Below are positions 1-7,793 of a stretch of 64,000 nucleotides of DNA, in pieces. The stretch is taken from contig NZ_JAASRN010000001.1 of assembly GCF_011761635.1 (NCBI RefSeq), positions 1,167,750 to 1,231,749 of the forward strand, in the 5' to 3' direction. The notes under the pieces were generated by a model that did not search any database, was not told the origin of the DNA, and saw nothing but the letters and a program-made list of their open reading frames with translations. Position numbers and translations under genes: made by a program. Source of the stretch: Thermonema lapsum (GTDB lineage Bacteria; Bacteroidota; Bacteroidia; Cytophagales; Thermonemataceae). Numbering within the stretch: position 1 is the stretch's first letter; each line of letters starts with the position of its first letter.

Positions 1-2
1 AA

Positions 3-1232
3 TCTGTTCATCTTATAGTTACTTCGCCTCCTTACTGGCAACTAAAAGATTACGGTTCAAAAGAGCAAATTGGTTTTAATGATAATTATGAAGACTACAT
101 AAACAATTTAAATCTGGTATGGAGTGAATGTTTCCGTGTGCTCCATGATGGCTGCAGATTGTGTATAAACATCGGAGATCAATTTGCCCGTTCTGTATAT
201 TATGGAAGATACAAAATAATTCCTATTCGCACAGAAATCATCAAGTTTTGCGAAACTATTGGTTTTGATTATATGGGAGCAATTATTTGGCAAAAACCGA
301 CCACCATGAATACCACAGGCGGGGCAACAGTTATGGGAAGTTTTCCATATCCACGAAATGGAATTATCAAAATAGATTATGAGTTTATTTTAATTTTTAA
401 AAAACCGGGCAATTCACCAAAAGTGTCTAAAGAATTGAAAGAAAAATCTAGGCTAAGTAAAGAGGAGTGGAACGAATACTTTTCGGGGCACTGGAATTTT
501 AATGGCGAAAAGCAAACAAAGCATTTAGCCATGTTCCCAGAAGAATTGCCCAAAAGACTTATTAAAATGTTTAGTTTTGTGGGCGATACTATTTTGGACC
601 CATTTTTGGGAAGCGGCACAACAACCCTGGCAGCAAAAAATTTGAATCGTAATTCTATTGGCTATGAAATTAACCCGCAATTCTTACCTATCATTAAAGA
701 AAAAGTCGGCGCCAACGAACTAATAGAATCAAAAGCAAAATTTGAGTTTATAAATCAAAAAATAGAAAATCTAGATTGGAAGTCTAAAATATTAAATTTA
801 CCTTATCAATTTCACGACCCAGTTAAATTTGATAAGAAAGTTGACCCCAAAAAATTAAATTTCGGTTCAAAAATAGATTTTTCAAATCCTAAAAAAGAAA
901 AGTTTTATTCAATAAAGGAAATTGTGAGCCCAGATTGCTTAATCCTAAATAACGGATTAAAAATTAAACTTCTTGGAGTAAAGCCTAAAAAAGAAACACT
1001 GCAAACGGCTTTAAGCTTTTTAAACACAAAACTAAAGAATCAAAAAGTTTTTTTGCGTTTTGACAATCACAAGTATGACAGTGAAGGGAATTTACTTTGC
1101 TATCTTTATCTAAAAAATAAAACTTTTATCAATGCGCATCTAATTAAAAATAAATTAGTAGATGTCGAAAATAATATAGAGTTTCGCTATAAAGACAAAT
1201 TTATAAAATTACTATCACAAAATCATGGCTAA
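3..1232 (+). CDS. SPPY-type DNA methyltransferase with C-terminal SNase-like domain (5' end outside window)
   Basis: The reading frame is open from the first bases of the window, so the start lies upstream. The visible part (about 409 residues) opens with TSPPYW (methyltransferase motif IV, residues 7-12) and has the SAM-binding motif I DPFLGSG at about 199-205. This IV-before-I order marks the beta class, and SPPY rather than DPPY favours N4-cytosine methylation. Residues from about 305 to the end (PDCLILNNGLKIKLLGVKP onward, then DSEGNLLCYLYLKN) resemble a staphylococcal-nuclease fold. The usual catalytic Arg and Asp/Glu positions look replaced by Lys or Asn, so I infer a binding rather than a cutting role. 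The stop overlaps the next gene by 8 nt, which indicates a two-gene restriction-modification operon. If the pairing with an MjaI-type enzyme is right, the target is probably CTAG. Confidence 0.85.
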   Translation, partial: SVHLIVTSPPYWQLKDYGSKEQIGFNDNYEDYINNLNLVWSECFRVLHDGCRLCINIGDQFARSVYYGRYKIIPIRTEIIKFCETIGFDYMGAIIWQKPTTMNTTGGATVMGSFPYPRNGIIKIDYEFILIFKKPGNSPKVSKELKEKSRLSKEEWNEYFSGHWNFNGEKQTKHLAMFPEELPKRLIKMFSFVGDTILDPFLGSGTTTLAAKNLNRNSIGYEINPQFLPIIKEKVGANELIESKAKFEFINQKIENLDWKSKILNLPYQFHDPVKFDKKVDPKKLNFGSKIDFSNPKKEKFYSIKEIVSPDCLILNNGLKIKLLGVKPKKETLQTALSFLNTKLKNQKVFLRFDNHKYDSEGNLLCYLYLKNKTFINAHLIKNKLVDVENNIEFRYKDKFIKLLSQNHG

Positions 1233-1857
1233 AGAATGGATATTAAATAGTGCAATCAATCGTTGGGGACTTCAGAAAAAGCGAATGGTTGGAGCTGTTT
1301 CTGATGAAATCAGAAAATGTTCTCCAAAAACGGTTAAAGAATGGGAAGAATATTATTTTAAGAATGTATATCCAAAAGAACATTTGATTGAAATAGGCAA
1401 AAAATTTTATGTTAAAATAACAGAAGTTTTAAGAGCCGAGATTGATGAAATTACGGAGGAAGATTGTATCAACTATGTAATTAATCTTGTTATAAATCGC
1501 ACATTTGACGGTTATATGACAGAAAAAAAGACCGTCTATGAGCAACTGCAAGATATTTTGGGAGTAAAAATTGAGCCGGCTCCGGATGAATGGGATAGAT
1601 TATTTAATGTAGACTTTTTCATTAAAATAAAAGATAAATATATAGGATTGCAAATTAAACCAGCGGGTTATGCTTTTATTACGCAAATTATAAATGAAAG
1701 AAAAAATCAAGAAGCGACACATAAAAAATTCACTTCCAAATACGGGGGAAAGGTTTTCTATGTTATTTCAATAAAAGAAGGCGATAAGAAAAAGATATAT
1801 AATACTGAAGTTATTGATGAGATAAAACAAGAAATTGAAAGATTAAAAAATTTATAG
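1225..1857 (+). CDS. MjaI-family type II restriction endonuclease
   Basis: The protein is 210 aa and begins MAKEWILNSAINRW, followed by GAVSDEIRKCSPKTVKEWEE. This is the N-terminal signature I associate with the MjaI endonuclease family, whose founding member cuts CTAG. A likely nuclease core is D130 (NVDFF) followed by GLQIKP, with Q143 and K145 forming a D...QxK variant of the PD-(D/E)xK site. It starts inside the end of the methyltransferase gene (8-nt overlap), so the protective enzyme is made first and the pair is translationally coupled. No signal peptide or membrane segment is seen. The strand and AT-rich composition match the methyltransferase and differ from the genes beyond 4.5 kb, which suggests joint transfer. 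The family assignment is from memory of the sequence pattern; the CTAG specificity is inferred. Confidence 0.75.
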   Translation: MAKEWILNSAINRWGLQKKRMVGAVSDEIRKCSPKTVKEWEEYYFKNVYPKEHLIEIGKKFYVKITEVLRAEIDEITEEDCINYVINLVINRTFDGYMTEKKTVYEQLQDILGVKIEPAPDEWDRLFNVDFFIKIKDKYIGLQIKPAGYAFITQIINERKNQEATHKKFTSKYGGKVFYVISIKEGDKKKIYNTEVIDEIKQEIERLKNL

Positions 1858-2107
1858 AACAATTTGTCGCCCAAGAAAGACCTGAAAGCATCCTTCAGGC
1901 ATCAAGCTCGACGGACGATATTTCCCCCTCTTCCGCCCGCCCGTTCTAAAGCATACAGACAAAGCGCCAAACAATCTGAAAAAATGTCGGCGCAAGCTCT
2001 ATCTTGACCAGAGGCGGGCTTTGCTTTTTGTTTGCTATTTTTACTTTTGTTTGTTATCATCTACTTGTATGGAATTATAGCAAAACAATTTAGTGTTGGC
2101 AAATGAA

Positions 2108-2357
2108 ATGATGGGAAATAATCAAAGAAATAAATTGGGTAAGAAAATCAAGGCATTGCACCGTCAGTTTGAGCCTTCTCAAGATGAATTTGCGGGAAAA
2201 ACAGGGGTTCCCTATAGTTGCTTACTAAAATTGAAATCGTTGTAAAAAATCATCCGTCTTTGTAATGGTAAAATAGCCAAGAATTTAAATAGAGGCGATA
2301 ATAGATTTTGATAAACAAGAGCGTGCCTATTTTGTAGATTTAAAAAATTTAAATTAA
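2108..2357 (+). pseudogene. Degraded XRE-type helix-turn-helix regulator
   Basis: From the ATG at 2108 the frame reads a typical XRE start (LGKKIKALHRQFEPSQDEF, then AGKTGVPYS) and stops at 2243-2245 after only 45 codons. Shifting frame near 2219-2224 recovers the expected continuation (LTKIEIVVKNHPSL), and a further shift recovers GKIAKNLN at about 2267-2290. A last in-frame stretch ending DLKNLN stops at 2357. At least two frameshifts are therefore needed to read a full regulator of about 80 residues. It may be a former controller protein of the neighbouring restriction-modification genes. The rest of the 544-nt gap (1858-2107) holds a small hairpin (CCTGAA at 1881-1886, TTCAGG at 1894-1899) and no gene that I recognise. 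Confidence 0.6.
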
Positions 2358-2401
2358 AAAATAAGAGCAAAGACATCACAGGTAAAACAAAAACTTAGAG
2401 C

Positions 2402-3949
2402 ATGGAAATCAATGAAAAAAAATTAAATGGAGTTGTTTATACTCCTCGATGGATTGTAGAGTTGATTTTAGACCATCTCGATTATAAAAATGATATCTAT
2501 TACAAAAAAATTATTGACCCCGCTTGCGGAGACGGAGCATTTTTAAGCGAAGTACTTGTCAGATTTATTGAAGACGCAAAGAGAGCGAATATTGAAAATA
2601 AAGATATTAAAGAAAATATAGAAAATAATATATTTGGCTTTGACATTGACGACAATGCTGTTCAAAGATGCATTGCAAGACTTGATGATATCGCCGAAAA
2701 ATACGAACTTAAAAATATACAATGGAACATTTTGAAGGCAGATAGTTTAGATAAGTCATTTATAAGTAATTTTTTTGGCTTTTTTGATTTTGTTGTTGGT
2801 AATCCGCCTTACATCAGAATTCAACACCTTGGCTCACAAAGAAGAGCAAAAATCCAAAATGACTGGCACTTATGCAAAAAAGGCTCCACCGATATTTTTA
2901 TTGCATTTTTTGAGCTTGGCTATTATTTACTAAATAAAACTGGGAAGTTAGGTTTTATTACGCCTAATACATATCTTAAAACAAAAGCCGGCGAAGGTCT
3001 GAGAAACTTCATAAAGTTTAATAAAATACTAAAAACACTGATTGATTTCGAACATAATCAATTATTTGAAAACGCAACAACTTATTCCTTAATAACCATC
3101 TTAGATAAAAATCACAAGAAAAGCACCTTTTCTTTATTCAAGGGAAGCAGAGAAAGTATCAATTTTGTTGATAACATAGATATTGAAAATTTAAATAAGG
3201 ATAATTGGATTTTAACTTCAAATGATATCCTTCAAAAATTAAATGAAATTGAAAAGCGAGGATTGCCTTTAGGTAAAATTGCCAAGATTCATGTTGGAAT
3301 AACTACACTTGCAGATGATTACTACATTTTTAAGGACCCAATAATGAAAGGCAACTTTGTAGAGATTACATTAAAAGATGGTAGAAAATTTCAAATTGAA
3401 CGAGAAATTCTAAAACCAATAGTAAAAGTTTCTGTTCTTAAAAATCCTAATGAAGACCAAAACCGCTTTATAATTTTCCCCTATAAAAAAGCGGGCGATA
3501 AACATGTTATTATTGAAGAAAATGAACTAAAAGAAAAATATCCTTACACTTACGAATATTTTCAGACGATTAAAGAAATCCTTGATGCGCGCGACAAGGG
3601 GAAGTCAAATCCTGTGGCATGGTATGCATTTGGTAGGTCACAAGGACTTGATACTTCATTTGGTAAGAAAATATTAACCTCTCCAATAAATTTAAAACCA
3701 AATTTTATTGTGTGGGAAAAAGAAGAGTACACTTTTTACGCCGGATACTGCATTAAATATGACGGAGATTTAAAACTTTTGGCTAAATATCTAAATTCGA
3801 ATGACATGGAATTCTATATAAATAACATCAGTAGAAATTATCAAAATAACTATAAGTCTTTTGCTAAAAGCTTTATTGAAAGGTTTGGCATTGGCGACCC
3901 AAATTTATTAAAAAGACATGAACAAAATTTATCGCGAGTTCAAAGCTAA
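2402..3949 (+). CDS. Eco57I/TaqI-type N6-adenine DNA methyltransferase
   Basis: The protein is 515 aa. It has the amino-methyltransferase signatures in gamma-class order: an N-terminal YTPRWIVELI segment, SAM-binding DPACGDGAFL near residue 40, GFDIDD about 40 residues later, and the catalytic NPPYIRIQH near residue 135. GFITPNTYLKTKAGEGLR follows. The second half, with WYAFGRSQGLDTSFGKK and NYQNNYKSFAKSF, looks like a TaqI_C-like target-recognition domain. It methylates adenine within a specific but unknown DNA site. No nuclease motif is visible in the protein and no restriction gene lies beside it, so it is either an orphan methylase or the survivor of a lost system. It shares the plus strand and AT-rich composition with the upstream MjaI-type pair. 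Confidence 0.85.
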   Translation: MEINEKKLNGVVYTPRWIVELILDHLDYKNDIYYKKIIDPACGDGAFLSEVLVRFIEDAKRANIENKDIKENIENNIFGFDIDDNAVQRCIARLDDIAEKYELKNIQWNILKADSLDKSFISNFFGFFDFVVGNPPYIRIQHLGSQRRAKIQNDWHLCKKGSTDIFIAFFELGYYLLNKTGKLGFITPNTYLKTKAGEGLRNFIKFNKILKTLIDFEHNQLFENATTYSLITILDKNHKKSTFSLFKGSRESINFVDNIDIENLNKDNWILTSNDILQKLNEIEKRGLPLGKIAKIHVGITTLADDYYIFKDPIMKGNFVEITLKDGRKFQIEREILKPIVKVSVLKNPNEDQNRFIIFPYKKAGDKHVIIEENELKEKYPYTYEYFQTIKEILDARDKGKSNPVAWYAFGRSQGLDTSFGKKILTSPINLKPNFIVWEKEEYTFYAGYCIKYDGDLKLLAKYLNSNDMEFYINNISRNYQNNYKSFAKSFIERFGIGDPNLLKRHEQNLSRVQS

Positions 3950-4268
3950 CTAAAAAAATAAAATTTGCCGCTTCCGCATCAGGGCTCAGCGGGCAATACT
4001 CCCCCAGCCCTCCTTCTACCCGCCGAGCTTGTTAAACATACATCGCCATCATCTACTCAAAAGACAGCATCAGTGCTACCCTTTTGCTTTTTAGGGGAAG
4101 AGGGCTTCCTACTTCCGCCACTTTCTTTTTTTGTGTGGCTCTCCTCTCTCTTTTCGCATAGTGTCCGCCTCTCTGAATGGGAAAAATATTGCCTGAGGGT
4201 TACTTTATACCCTCCGGAGGTATTTACCAGTGGCAATAGAAGAAATGATTAAAAATCAACAAGTAAAA
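3950..4268 (+). other. Gap without a recognised gene
   Basis: This stretch follows the adenine methyltransferase. It is C- and T-rich on the plus strand and contains an open frame at 3965-4252 whose product is rich in Pro, Ser and Leu and resembles no family I know. I regard that frame as chance. The composition is unlike either neighbour and may mark a junction between the restriction-modification island and the chromosome. Confidence 0.4.
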
Positions 4269-4300
4269 TTTGGTAAAATCTAAAATATTTATTACATTTG
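4269..4300 (+). promoter_or_regulatory. Bacteroidota-type promoter of the mini-gene
   Basis: A TTTG box (4269-4272) is separated by 20 nt from TACATTTG (4293-4300), a full match to the Bacteroidota -7 consensus TAnnTTTG. Transcription should start near 4307, about 25 nt before the small reading frame at 4333. Confidence 0.75.
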
Positions 4301-4332
4301 TTAAGCGTAAAAAGCAAAGGAGGATGTTTATT

Positions 4333-4398
4333 ATGAAAGCACCATTTGGAAATCCGTTCGGAATGCCCTTTGGTTCACCTTTTGGGAACCGTCTGTAA
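4333..4398 (+). CDS. 21-residue peptide with four PFG motifs
   Basis: This reading frame of 21 codons has all the parts of a real gene: a consensus promoter at 4269-4300, an AAAGGAGG ribosome site at 4316-4323 placed 9 nt before the ATG, and a strong terminator at 4413-4458. An extended Shine-Dalgarno site is unusual for this phylum. The peptide starts MKA, then runs PFGNPFGMPFGSPFG and ends NRL, so PFG recurs every four residues. It has no cysteine, no hydrophobic signal sequence and only three charged residues. An alternative ATG at 4324 would add three residues but sits directly on the ribosome site. I do not know its function; a leader or modified-peptide precursor, a small regulator, or an RNA that merely carries this frame are all possible. 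Confidence 0.65.
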   Translation: MKAPFGNPFGMPFGSPFGNRL

Positions 4399-4412
4399 TT
4401 GAAGGGTTCTGG

Positions 4413-4458
4413 AAAGCAAAAGGCGCCTTTTAAACCAAAGGTGCTTTTTGCTTTTTTT
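4413..4458 (+). terminator. Rho-independent terminator of the mini-gene
   Basis: An 18-nt arm at 4413-4430 (AAAGCAAAAGGCGCCTTT) pairs with 4437-4454 around the 6-nt loop TAAACC. Only two positions need G-T pairing, and a T run follows to 4458. It closes the 21-codon gene 14 nt after its stop. Confidence 0.85.
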
Positions 4459-4533
4459 CATTGCGCATGGCAACATACAGTGCTTTTTTCGCTGCTCTCA
4501 TAAATAGCCTCAAAAACAAATCCTCAAATCCTA

Positions 4534-4953
4534 ATGATTCGTTTACTTTTTATCTGTTGGCTCTTGTGCTACTTTTATTTCTCTTCTTCGCTGAATGCAC
4601 AAAATCAAAAAGTCTATCCCCACCATTTGTGGGGTACTTGGGAAGAAAGCACAGCCAATAGCAGCGCCGCCAATGACCTACAAAGTATGGTTACATTTGA
4701 AAAAGACGGCAACTATCAATTAAAAATAGGCAATCTGAAAGGCGAGGGGAAGTGGCAGCTCATACACCACAAGCAGCGCATCAAGATAAAGCGATTTCAT
4801 TATATTGAGCCAAAAGCACAAAGCCGAGCGGCTCCCTATTATTTTGAGCTTGACGTACGTATGCCCAATGACTCTACTTTGGTACTTATAAGAAAACGCC
4901 ATGGCGAAACATACCAAGCTACTTACAAGCGTCGGGCTGCTGCTTTTGAGTAG
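4534..4953 (+). CDS. Small secreted protein of unknown function
   Basis: The protein is 139 aa. Residues 1-22 (MIRLLFICWLLCYFYFSSSL then NA-Q) form a good type I signal peptide, so the mature protein of about 117 aa should be periplasmic or exported. The mature part starts with HLWGTWEE and has alternating strands typical of a small lipocalin-like beta barrel (GTWEE, MVTFEKDGNYQLKIG, GKWQLI, TYQATYKR), which is a common pattern in Bacteroidota secreted proteins. I cannot name a family. Its 3' end overlaps the following hydrolase gene by 53 nt in another frame, so the two are probably co-transcribed. The ATG was chosen because it gives a clean signal peptide. Confidence 0.65.
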   Translation: MIRLLFICWLLCYFYFSSSLNAQNQKVYPHHLWGTWEESTANSSAANDLQSMVTFEKDGNYQLKIGNLKGEGKWQLIHHKQRIKIKRFHYIEPKAQSRAAPYYFELDVRMPNDSTLVLIRKRHGETYQATYKRRAAAFE

Positions 4954-5773
4954 TCTCTTTCTTATTGCAGGTTGCATGCAATTCAGGATACCAGATACAA
5001 AACTAAAGCACCGCTTTCATAAGCTGGGCATCCCCCTGCAAATCAACTACACTCAAGTTGGGCAGTATCGTCTGCGCAGCTTGGTTGTGGGTGATACCAG
5101 TCTGCAAGCCGTATTTTGCGTACACGGATCGCCGGGCTCATCACGCGATTTTTTAGCGTATGCCCAAGATACTTCACTCATAAAGAAAGTTTATTTTGTG
5201 CTCATAGACCGTCCCGGCTACGGCTATTCATCTTTTGAGCTGCCCCCACCCACTATCGACACCCAAGCCCGCCTGCTGTTAGCGCTTCTTTCAACACACA
5301 CCCAAAAAAAGCAAGCTATCGTAGTGGGGTATTCCTATGGCGGACCAGTAGCTGCACGCATGGGCATGCTTGCTCCCCGACAAATACGAGCTTTAATCTT
5401 GGCAGCTCCTGCTCTGGACCCCGAAAATGAAAAGTATTTTTGGTTCAACCGCCCTTTGGAGTATTTCCGATGGGTGCTACCTACCGCCCTCGAACACGCC
5501 CAAATAGAAAAAATGCGTCATGTGGAGGACCTACAAGCAATACAAGACGGATGGCAACATATACAATGTCCCGTAACCCTCATTCATGGAAAAGCAGACA
5601 GGATAGTTCCGGACAATAGTGCCTTTGTAAAAGAAAAACTGGGGCACGTGCCTCTACGGCTCATCAACCCAGACGATATTGGACATCTGTTTGTGTTCAA
5701 TAAGAAGGAATACCTAAAAGAAGCTATTTTACATTACGCCGCTTCGCCTATCCCAACGGAGGAATCGGAATAA
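4901..5773 (+). CDS. Alpha/beta-hydrolase lipoprotein
   Basis: The protein is 290 aa. The N-terminus (MAKHTKLLTSVGLLLLSS, then LFLIAGC) is a lipoprotein signal with lipobox IAGC and Cys25 as lipidation site, which supports this start despite the 53-nt overlap with the gene before. The fold is alpha/beta hydrolase: oxyanion loop VHGSPGSSRDF, nucleophile elbow GYSYGG (Ser), an acidic residue in IHGKADRIVP, and a catalytic His in DDIGHLF. The substrate is unknown; esterase, lipase or peptidase activity is possible. It should be anchored to a membrane facing the periplasm. The 3' end converges on the SiaC-like gene with a 26-nt overlap. Confidence 0.85.
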   Translation: MAKHTKLLTSVGLLLLSSLFLIAGCMQFRIPDTKLKHRFHKLGIPLQINYTQVGQYRLRSLVVGDTSLQAVFCVHGSPGSSRDFLAYAQDTSLIKKVYFVLIDRPGYGYSSFELPPPTIDTQARLLLALLSTHTQKKQAIVVGYSYGGPVAARMGMLAPRQIRALILAAPALDPENEKYFWFNRPLEYFRWVLPTALEHAQIEKMRHVEDLQAIQDGWQHIQCPVTLIHGKADRIVPDNSAFVKEKLGHVPLRLINPDDIGHLFVFNKKEYLKEAILHYAASPIPTEESE

Positions 5774-6158
5774 TAGAAAAATGCAGTTGGCTGATGCGAC
5801 GGAAGTCCTCGCCTAAAAGACGCATGTCTTCGTCGTCTTCTTCATAATACCAATTGACAGACACTTCATAGCCAGCTTGGTTGATTTTACGCAAACGACG
5901 TAGCATCTCAGCGATATACATCGATGAACTGGTATTGCAATAGGTGATATTGAAAGAAGCGATGGTCTTGGGGCGTGGTTGTTTACTATACTCATCTATC
6001 CATTGTAGCAGGGGGGCAAAAAACTTATGGGTATCTTCTGGGATAGCCACACCTTCAATCTCTATCTTTCCCAATCCGGCATCCAACAATATCCTTGGAG
6101 TCAGCTCCGAGCTATCTATTTGTAATTTACTCACCGTACGTTTAGGGTTTGTATCCAT
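5748..6158 (-). CDS. SiaC-family regulatory phosphoprotein (DUF1987)
   Basis: The protein is 136 aa from the ATG at 6158, which has AGAGGG six nt upstream. An earlier GTG at 6224 would add an unlikely hydrophobic leader. The core (SSELTPRILLDAGLGKIEIE, then GVAIPEDTHKFFAPLLQWI) matches the SiaC/DUF1987 pattern of TP, a short acidic strand, PE and a W-containing helix. In Pseudomonas, SiaC is phosphorylated by SiaB, dephosphorylated by the PP2C-type SiaA, and controls a diguanylate cyclase. Here a SpoIIE-type phosphatase is encoded 3 kb away (8923-11046), so a comparable switch is a reasonable inference. The gene lies just downstream of the MATE gene on the same strand. Confidence 0.8.
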   Translation of the reverse strand: MDTNPKRTVSKLQIDSSELTPRILLDAGLGKIEIEGVAIPEDTHKFFAPLLQWIDEYSKQPRPKTIASFNITYCNTSSSMYIAEMLRRLRKINQAGYEVSVNWYYEEDDEDMRLLGEDFRRISQLHFSIIPIPPLG

Positions 6159-6220
6159 AAAAATCCCTCTTTGAAAAGGATTACTAAATATAAAAAGAAT
6201 TGCAAATAAAAATACTATGT

Positions 6221-7600
6221 TCACATATTATTTGCTTTTTTCTCCCGGGATTCCAGCAAGAGAAAGAAACGCGCACATAAAAAAACTGCTGCCAAGGTAA
6301 GTCCTATCAACAATCCTATCCAAACGCCCCAAGCCCCCATTTGCTTGTAAATGCCCAAATAGTAAGCTACTGGCAATGCCACTCCCCAATAAGCCACTAA
6401 AGTGGCTACCGTAGGATAGAGCACGTCTTGCAAGCCCCGTAAGATGCCTAAACTTACCGCCTGAATACCATCGGAAAGCTGAAAGAAAGCAGCAATCAAT
6501 AGCAGCTCTACGGCTACTGCTAATACGTCTTTTTCATGGGTATAAAGGGAAGCCAAGAAATGGGGAAACAACCAAAAAAGCAGCCCGCCGGCAGCCATCA
6601 CGAACATAGCAGCCAAAAGAGCTGCCGTGCCGGCACGTGCCACACGCGACCAACGCCCCTTACCCAAAGCGTTGCCCACCCGTATGGCACCCGCTGCCGC
6701 TATACCTGTAGATATCATATAGGTGACACTTGCCATATTCAGCGCTATCTGGTGCGCTGCCAACGCTACATCACTCACCCACCCTATCATGATGGCTGCC
6801 AAAGCAAAAGTTGCCACTTCAAAAAAATGCTGCAGACCGGTGCCTATCCCTTTGGTGATGATGCGCATGCAAGCTTTGCGACAAGCTTGTATAGATACCT
6901 GGCACTGCTTAAGAAAATCGAAAGTAGGCAAGCGAAGCAGAAAGAAAAAGAGGATGAAAGTCATCACCCAGCGCACTCCCCAAGTAGCCCAAGCAGCACC
7001 GGCAAGCCCCAAAGCAGGTAAGCCCCAATGCCCGAATATCAGCAAATAGTTCAGGAAGATATTGAGCAAGAGTCCCACCAAAGTAGCATGCATCGACAAA
7101 TGAGGCATCGCCATGCCGTCGGTAAAGTGACGCAAACATAAGAACCAATACATAGGAAAGAGCGAGCTCAGCAAAATGGTCATGTATTCGCGCGACAAAG
7201 CAGTAACCTCCGGTGACTGCCCCAAGTGCTCGAATTGCCAAATGACACCCCCCATAACCATACCCAAAAAAAGTGCACAGGCAGTAGCCGCCCAAAAGCC
7301 CCCAATCAACAAAGCTTTTAAAGTTTGCGGCTGCCGCCGTGCCTGCCCCTCTGCTATCATAGGCGACAAGATGTTAAGCAAGCCAATACCCAAAATGGCG
7401 ATTAAAAAAAAGACGGCATTGCTTACACCCGCTGCCGCCAATGCCTCTTTGCCTACACGTCCAATCATAGCTGTATCGACCACCCCCATCAATACAATGC
7501 CCAACTGCCCTACAATAATAGGGATGCTCAAGCGCACAGTAGCCCAAAAATCAAAATAAAGTATATACTGGCTACGTTTTTTATTTTTATTCATTCTCAT
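6221..7600 (-). CDS. MATE-family multidrug/cation efflux transporter
   Basis: The protein is 459 aa, the usual length for MATE pumps, with about 12 hydrophobic segments. The first repeat starts with RLSIPIIVGQLGIVLMGVVD followed by TAMIGRVGKEALAAAGVSNA, a classic MATE first helix. The second half repeats the pattern (KGIGTGLQHFFEVATFALAA, then ALAAHQIALNMASV). It should use a Na+ or H+ gradient to expel cationic drugs or metabolites across the inner membrane. Conserved features follow the NorM branch. It is transcribed leftwards with the SiaC-like gene 62 nt downstream. The ATG at 7600 is followed by a second ATG at 7594; either may be used. Confidence 0.92.
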   Translation of the reverse strand: MRMNKNKKRSQYILYFDFWATVRLSIPIIVGQLGIVLMGVVDTAMIGRVGKEALAAAGVSNAVFFLIAILGIGLLNILSPMIAEGQARRQPQTLKALLIGGFWAATACALFLGMVMGGVIWQFEHLGQSPEVTALSREYMTILLSSLFPMYWFLCLRHFTDGMAMPHLSMHATLVGLLLNIFLNYLLIFGHWGLPALGLAGAAWATWGVRWVMTFILFFFLLRLPTFDFLKQCQVSIQACRKACMRIITKGIGTGLQHFFEVATFALAAIMIGWVSDVALAAHQIALNMASVTYMISTGIAAAGAIRVGNALGKGRWSRVARAGTAALLAAMFVMAAGGLLFWLFPHFLASLYTHEKDVLAVAVELLLIAAFFQLSDGIQAVSLGILRGLQDVLYPTVATLVAYWGVALPVAYYLGIYKQMGAWGVWIGLLIGLTLAAVFLCARFFLLLESREKKANNM

Positions 7601-7793
7601 GAATTAATGCTTACAATTTATGGCTCGCAAGTTAGTGGTAAAATTCCTTTATTAACTTATCTGCTGCTCTTTTATTCCAGTACTAACAAAATAACGTTAA
7701 CATAAAGACGAAAGCCGCAGCAAACAAAAACTTTGACAGAGCACATTTATTTTTTTATGATTGTAAAAAGATTCTTCAATTTGTTTTTGACTT

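Noticed and set aside
3965..4252. 95-codon plus-strand frame after the adenine methyltransferase
   Set aside because: Pro- and Ser-rich low-complexity product with no family resemblance, no ribosome site and composition unlike its neighbours.
4461..4661. 66-codon plus-strand frame overlapping the secreted protein gene
   Set aside because: It overlaps the gene at 4534-4953, which has a clear signal peptide, and starts within the region just after the mini-gene terminator with no ribosome site.
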